In this document: piece after piece, positions 60,533 to 64,000 of the stretch
How positions within the stretch are numbered: position 1 is the first letter of the stretch
Layout: each line of letters begins with the position of its first letter
DNA from: Niallia circulans
GTDB lineage: Bacteria; Bacillota; Bacilli; Bacillales; Cytobacillaceae
Direction: 5' to 3'
DNA: 64,000 nucleotides
Assembly (NCBI RefSeq): GCF_007273535.1
Contig: NZ_RIBP01000001.1
Coordinates: forward strand, 868,001-932,000
Position numbers and translations under genes: made by a program
Notes under the pieces: model-generated
Database searches by the model: none
Told to the model about the DNA's origin: nothing
The model's input: the letters and a program-made list of their open reading frames with translations, nothing else

Positions 60533-61717
60533 TTAAGCGGTAATTTCAGCACCATTCTTAACTTTTGCCTCTGATTCTTGATTCTCAACTGGTACATGCT
60601 TGTGCACGAATGTAACGATGACAATATTAATCAACATCGCTGCAGCACCAATTGCGACCATTGACCATATATATGGACTTGGGCTAATGCCTCCATACAT
60701 GTTTGCAAAGTAAGCTTGAACAGAGTAATACATTGGTGAAATATGACTCATCCATTCATATGGCAGATACATCATATCTCTTGGGATAGTTGCACCATTT
60801 GCTAATGTTTGGAATAAGAGAATTGGCAAGTTCAATATCATACCGCCTTCCCCCACTAAGAAAAGCAAAATCGCTGTAAAGTTAAAGCAAACAAGATAGT
60901 TCAGAATTTGCTGGCCAAGCATACCAAAGAATAATTCACCGCTTGGCTGGTTTACTAAATAAGTAATACCTAAAGCAATCAATGATGATGTTACAGCAAT
61001 TAATAATGCAGTTGATTGTACATAAAGGAATAGTTTTGTTTTGCTTGCTTTTCCGCGACTAGCTTTAAATGCAGCTACTAGCTGCATTGCACCAATCATC
61101 GCACCAACATAACCTGCCATTGTCAAAAACATCGGCACCATATTATTATTCATGCCATCTGGAATTTCATTAATGGATACTACATTTCCTGTGTAGGCTG
61201 TTTCGATTTTATTCGCTAATTCTGCAGCCTGATCTTCAGGCACATTAAAGTTCATCAACACACCTTGAGCTGTTTGCTGAGAGAATTGTGTGCTCAGTTG
61301 ATTATTGATTTGTGTTACAACTGAGTTCATTGTTGAGGAAACAGTTGTTGCACCTGCCTCATTAATAGTGAAATCAATACTTGATGAAACTTCTCCTTTT
61401 TGTAAGTCGGCAGAGAACGTTTCTGGAATATGAACAACTAACGCTAAATCGTTTTTATCTAAGTCTTTTAACGCTTGGCTGTTGGACAGGTCTGTTTCAA
61501 TATTTTTAAAAGGCAAGTTCTCCTCTAACTGACTCGCAATCTTGGCACCATACTCCCCAGCATCATCATTGACAATGGCAATTGGCAATTTATCTACATT
61601 TCCTGGAATTGCAGAGTAACCTGGCAAGAAGATGCCGAGCATAGCAATCGCATAGAAAATCCCCATAAAGATGGCAGCAATTGCTCCTCTTGTTTTTAAG
61701 AACTGTTTAAACTTCAT
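60533..61717 (-). CDS. YhgE/Pip-type ABC-2-like membrane protein (DUF3533)
   Basis: 394 residues: an N-terminal membrane helix (about 14-33), a long extracytoplasmic domain (about 34-190; LPIAIVNDDAGEYG motif, typical of YhgE/Pip), and five further helices (about 195-375) in an ABC-2 permease pattern. No ATPase gene is adjacent. Relatives include phage-infection proteins and exporters linked to PadR or TetR control and type VII secretion accessories. First gene of the two-gene operon with padR. AAGGGGATG precedes ATG. Confidence 0.8.
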   Translation of the reverse strand: MKFKQFLKTRGAIAAIFMGIFYAIAMLGIFLPGYSAIPGNVDKLPIAIVNDDAGEYGAKIASQLEENLPFKNIETDLSNSQALKDLDKNDLALVVHIPETFSADLQKGEVSSSIDFTINEAGATTVSSTMNSVVTQINNQLSTQFSQQTAQGVLMNFNVPEDQAAELANKIETAYTGNVVSINEIPDGMNNNMVPMFLTMAGYVGAMIGAMQLVAAFKASRGKASKTKLFLYVQSTALLIAVTSSLIALGITYLVNQPSGELFFGMLGQQILNYLVCFNFTAILLFLVGEGGMILNLPILLFQTLANGATIPRDMMYLPYEWMSHISPMYYSVQAYFANMYGGISPSPYIWSMVAIGAAAMLINIVIVTFVHKHVPVENQESEAKVKNGAEITA

Positions 61718-61745
61718 GATTTTTACATCCCCTTAATAAAATTAA

Positions 61746-61779
61746 AGTACTCAAATTAAAGTACTTTTTATAAAGTATT
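61746..61779. promoter_or_regulatory. Three phased AGTACT repeats, probable PadR operator
   Basis: AGTACT at 61746 and 61760 and AGTATT at 61774, exactly 14 bp apart, each preceded by TAAA/TA. They lie 29-62 bp upstream of the YhgE/Pip-type gene. PadR sites often contain AGTA/TACT half-sites. Confidence 0.65.
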
Positions 61780-61844
61780 TCATCATTTTAATTTATTAAT
61801 CATGTCCTGTCAACTGAGAAATCCTCTTCCTTCATGCAATAAAA

Positions 61845-61871
61845 AGAGGCTAAAAGTTTCTTTTAGCCTCT
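61845..61871 (-). terminator. Intrinsic terminator of yndJ
   Basis: AGAGGCTAAAA / TTTTAGCCTCT stem with a five-base loop and a short T run on the minus strand. Confidence 0.8.
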
Positions 61872-61879
61872 GGACAAGT

Positions 61880-63460
61880 TCAACTATGAAGTTTATGTTT
61901 TGATATGTTTTTTTCTAGTATATAGTAGTCAATTTTCAGAAAAGGAAGGCCAAATAGCTTCATTTTATGGATAGCGGTTAGTTCTCCAGCTTGTTTTTCT
62001 TCAATCAAAAAGTCTTCAGATAATGGCAGCTTAAATAGCAGTTTTCCAGTTGCCAGGTATATACCTTGATTCCCTTCTCCTTGACTAGACAGCACAAGAG
62101 ATTTGGTTCTTTTTTCAAGCCGCAGGATGCCTCCCATTGTTGAAAATGGAAGTGGCAATGCGATATTCATATATGTCGTGCCTTTATTTTCATGACTAGA
62201 ATAAATGGCCGTAAAAACGGTGCTTCCATTCACATCTCGCACCCATGCTCGAGGGCTCTTACGGCCATCAAGCAATGAATTTACCCCAAGAATTTGCCCG
62301 TGCATTTCCACTTGTTTCTTTGATATGGGCAGATTCAACTGATTAAGCAAAATACTGATGGGTTTATAGATAATAAGCAGTGGTTTAAACCAACCAGCCC
62401 AATATGTTGTTGCAAATAAACGATATTTATCACTTTGCTCGTAGAAATGGACGATTGTTTTAGGTAATCCCTTTATATCAACAAATTCACTAAGATCATC
62501 AACTAGCCCTGATTTATAGCTATTATCTGTCGTTAATTTCCCTCTTATCCTACTGACAGGAAAGCTCCAGACAGCCTGCTTCGATTCAGGCAGATGAAGT
62601 TTCCATCCAAGTACACCAATAAGCCCGAAGAGAATACAGTTCACTACCCCATGAAATAACAGCATAAAGTCTAATGTTACATACCACCTTCCAAAGGCAC
62701 GTCCAACTGAATAGACAAGAGAAAATAAGATTGTCATACCAAGGGCACTATAAGATAATCGAATAAACAGCCCTTGCAGAAAATACTCAAATTTAGTCTT
62801 AAATGCCAGATAGATTAAACTATAAATCGCAAACATGTAAAAAATAACGGAAATAAATTCGAGTAGTCGCCAAAATGTTATGCCTAGCGCAACAAGCATT
62901 GGTGCAGCTAAAATGAGTGGCACAATTACATTGTAAAGTGCTGACTTATGAATTCGACCAAAGAAGCCAACCGATATTGGCAATAAAAAGGCCGAATAAT
63001 GAAAGTGAATCGCTGTCAGCCAATTAAGCATCGGACTAAATCCGGTATTAATCCCATTAATATCAATAAAAAACCAAATTCCTCCCATAAATAAATACAT
63101 CATCCCGATATCAATCGAAATTTCCGCCCAGTTGACAAAACCACGCCTAAAAAATCGGCCCAAACCGTTCAATGCTACAAACAGTGTAAACAGTATATAT
63201 ATTATAGATAGTATCATTTGTCCTGTCTGAATAGTGATCACATGCAACAAAAATACAGACACCTGACCTGCGCCAATAATAAACGCCTGTTTCTTGGTTA
63301 TTTCCATTACTAAATGAAGTGTCATTGGAACAAGAATCAATTGTGCGGCCGTTAACAACAAGAAATGCAGCTCTGTTGTATAAAAACAACTTGCCAGAAA
63401 TAAAATAAGTCCACTTATCATTGATGAGTTATGTATTCTCTTGCTTGAACCTGCCTTCAT
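61880..63460 (-). CDS. yndJ: YndJ family membrane protein
   Basis: 526 residues: about nine to ten membrane segments in residues 12-300, followed by a soluble C-terminal domain (about 320-526) rich in beta strands. Layout and the paired DUF4166 gene match Bacillus subtilis YndJ. Function unknown; a transport or envelope role is likely from topology only. It overlaps the yndH-like gene by 32 bp, so the two are coupled. Start ATG at 63460 has GGAAGG upstream. Confidence 0.72.
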   Translation of the reverse strand: MKAGSSKRIHNSSMISGLILFLASCFYTTELHFLLLTAAQLILVPMTLHLVMEITKKQAFIIGAGQVSVFLLHVITIQTGQMILSIIYILFTLFVALNGLGRFFRRGFVNWAEISIDIGMMYLFMGGIWFFIDINGINTGFSPMLNWLTAIHFHYSAFLLPISVGFFGRIHKSALYNVIVPLILAAPMLVALGITFWRLLEFISVIFYMFAIYSLIYLAFKTKFEYFLQGLFIRLSYSALGMTILFSLVYSVGRAFGRWYVTLDFMLLFHGVVNCILFGLIGVLGWKLHLPESKQAVWSFPVSRIRGKLTTDNSYKSGLVDDLSEFVDIKGLPKTIVHFYEQSDKYRLFATTYWAGWFKPLLIIYKPISILLNQLNLPISKKQVEMHGQILGVNSLLDGRKSPRAWVRDVNGSTVFTAIYSSHENKGTTYMNIALPLPFSTMGGILRLEKRTKSLVLSSQGEGNQGIYLATGKLLFKLPLSEDFLIEEKQAGELTAIHKMKLFGLPFLKIDYYILEKNISKHKLHS

Positions 63461-64000
63461 ATGACATCAACCTTCCTAGCAGCGGATTTCTTATATCCAC
63501 ATGAATAGTGTAAAGCTCAATTACATCATCATAGCCCTCCTTAACCGTTACCCTTCCTTCCAATAACCGCGGGAGAGGAACTTCCCATTTTCCAAGGAGG
63601 ATGCGCTGTGCGCCTGATTGGATTTGCAAGTCTCCGGTCGATGCTACAAGAAAAGTTAAATCCGAATAAAATAAATTAGGCTCTCCTAAATAATCTTTAA
63701 CAATCCTGCGTTCCGCATCAATTGTCATATATGCATTAAAATGTCTCGTAACATCAGAAAAGTGAAAACTCCGTTCCCAATATATTTCTTGGTCACCATT
63801 TGCAAGCTGCTTCGATGTATTTTTTAACGAAAACGGGATATTGCTTCCTTCTTCAGGAAACAGAAACTTCCAGCGAACCGCAAATTTTAAAAAAGGATTT
63901 AACCATCTTTTTCCATTGCTGATATGAAGCATTATTCCCTTTCCATGAAATGGCCGATTAACTGTGATCGAATAGCGTTCCTGCAGCTTTGGATGAAGCT
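63429..64000 (-). CDS. yndH: YndH-like DUF4166 protein, N-terminus cut by window edge
   Basis: The reading frame continues without a stop to the window end; the first visible residues LHPKLQERYSI are the typical entry of DUF4166 proteins, so only a few residues are missing. Other landmarks are GKGIMLHISNGKRWLNP, EIYWERSFHF and GDLQIQSGAQRILLGKWEVPLP. An internal ATG at 63932 is not the true start. Function unknown; it belongs to the yndH-yndJ pair. Confidence 0.7.
   Translation of the reverse strand, partial: LHPKLQERYSITVNRPFHGKGIMLHISNGKRWLNPFLKFAVRWKFLFPEEGSNIPFSLKNTSKQLANGDQEIYWERSFHFSDVTRHFNAYMTIDAERRIVKDYLGEPNLFYSDLTFLVASTGDLQIQSGAQRILLGKWEVPLPRLLEGRVTVKEGYDDVIELYTIHVDIRNPLLGRLMSYEGRFKQENT

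Noticed and set aside
1..64000. Mobile elements, prophage, CRISPR arrays, tRNA or rRNA genes
   Set aside because: No transposase, integrase, phage or Cas proteins, no regularly spaced repeats, and no tRNA-like or rRNA-like stretch was seen on either strand.

Overview
The window is chromosomal DNA of a low-GC, endospore-former-type Firmicute of the family Bacillaceae (Bacillus/Niallia-like). The evidence is AT-rich sequence, strong AGGAGG-type ribosome binding sites with frequent TTG/GTG starts, intrinsic terminators after most genes, and many products with clear Bacillus relatives (YdeI, YfmQ, YndH/YndJ, MhqE/MhqD, YodB-type regulator, FbpA/FbpB, RsbY/RsbM/RsbK). I see no rRNA, tRNA, CRISPR, transposase, integrase or phage genes. 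Most genes lie on the minus strand.

Layout. 0-4.4 kb: an end-truncated unknown gene, a UvrA-like double-ATPase protein with a long cysteine-rich C-terminal extension, and an AlkD-type DNA glycosylase. 4.6-12.4 kb: a cation efflux transporter, YdeI, an unknown gene paired with a HEAT-repeat protein, an MFS exporter, two small membrane proteins and an M24-fold protein. 12.8-18.7 kb: a large intracellular GH51 arabinofuranosidase with a cre site, a HemD-family protein, YfmQ and an unknown gene. 18.9-24.5 kb: the most striking region, two TPP riboswitches in tandem followed by thiW, an NCS2 permease, luxE-like, luxC-like and an SDR gene. 24.6-30.8 kb: an aldose epimerase, then an RsbY/RsbM/RsbK-type general stress module with a SigB-type promoter but no sigB beside it. 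31-39 kb: flavodoxin-fold reductase, ParB-domain protein, NlpC/P60 hydrolase, a soluble chemoreceptor behind a cyclic-di-GMP-I riboswitch, LtrA, and a beta-helix protein. 39.2-47 kb: an operon of racemase, OPT transporter, DUF917, DUF1177, AroM and M29-type aminopeptidase next to a PucR regulator. 47.4-54.4 kb: quinone/redox functions (mhqED with two palindromic operators, a cysteine-less YodB-like regulator with an azoreductase), a two-component system, a Fur-controlled fbpAB pair, and a MarR/SDR divergon. 54.4-59.8 kb: a shikimate/quinate module (AroQ, AroE, two MFS transporters, LacI regulator, three operators, cre). 59.9-64 kb: PadR with a YhgE/Pip-type membrane protein, and yndJ/yndH.

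Main idea. The riboswitch-controlled thiW-NCS2-luxE-luxC-SDR operon has no luciferase genes. The three enzymes together form a complete route carboxylate -> acyl-enzyme thioester -> aldehyde -> alcohol. Under thiamine control and beside two vitamin-precursor-type transporters, this suggests salvage of oxidised (carboxylated) thiazole or pyrimidine moieties of thiamine back to the hydroxyethyl-thiazole or hydroxymethyl-pyrimidine alcohols. The riboswitches and gene families are read directly from sequence; the substrate is my inference.

Several regions show their regulation openly: cre sites just upstream of the arabinofuranosidase and the shikimate operon, a Fur box for fbpAB, 14-bp phased repeats before the PadR-linked operon, and MarR-, MhqR- and LacI-type operators.
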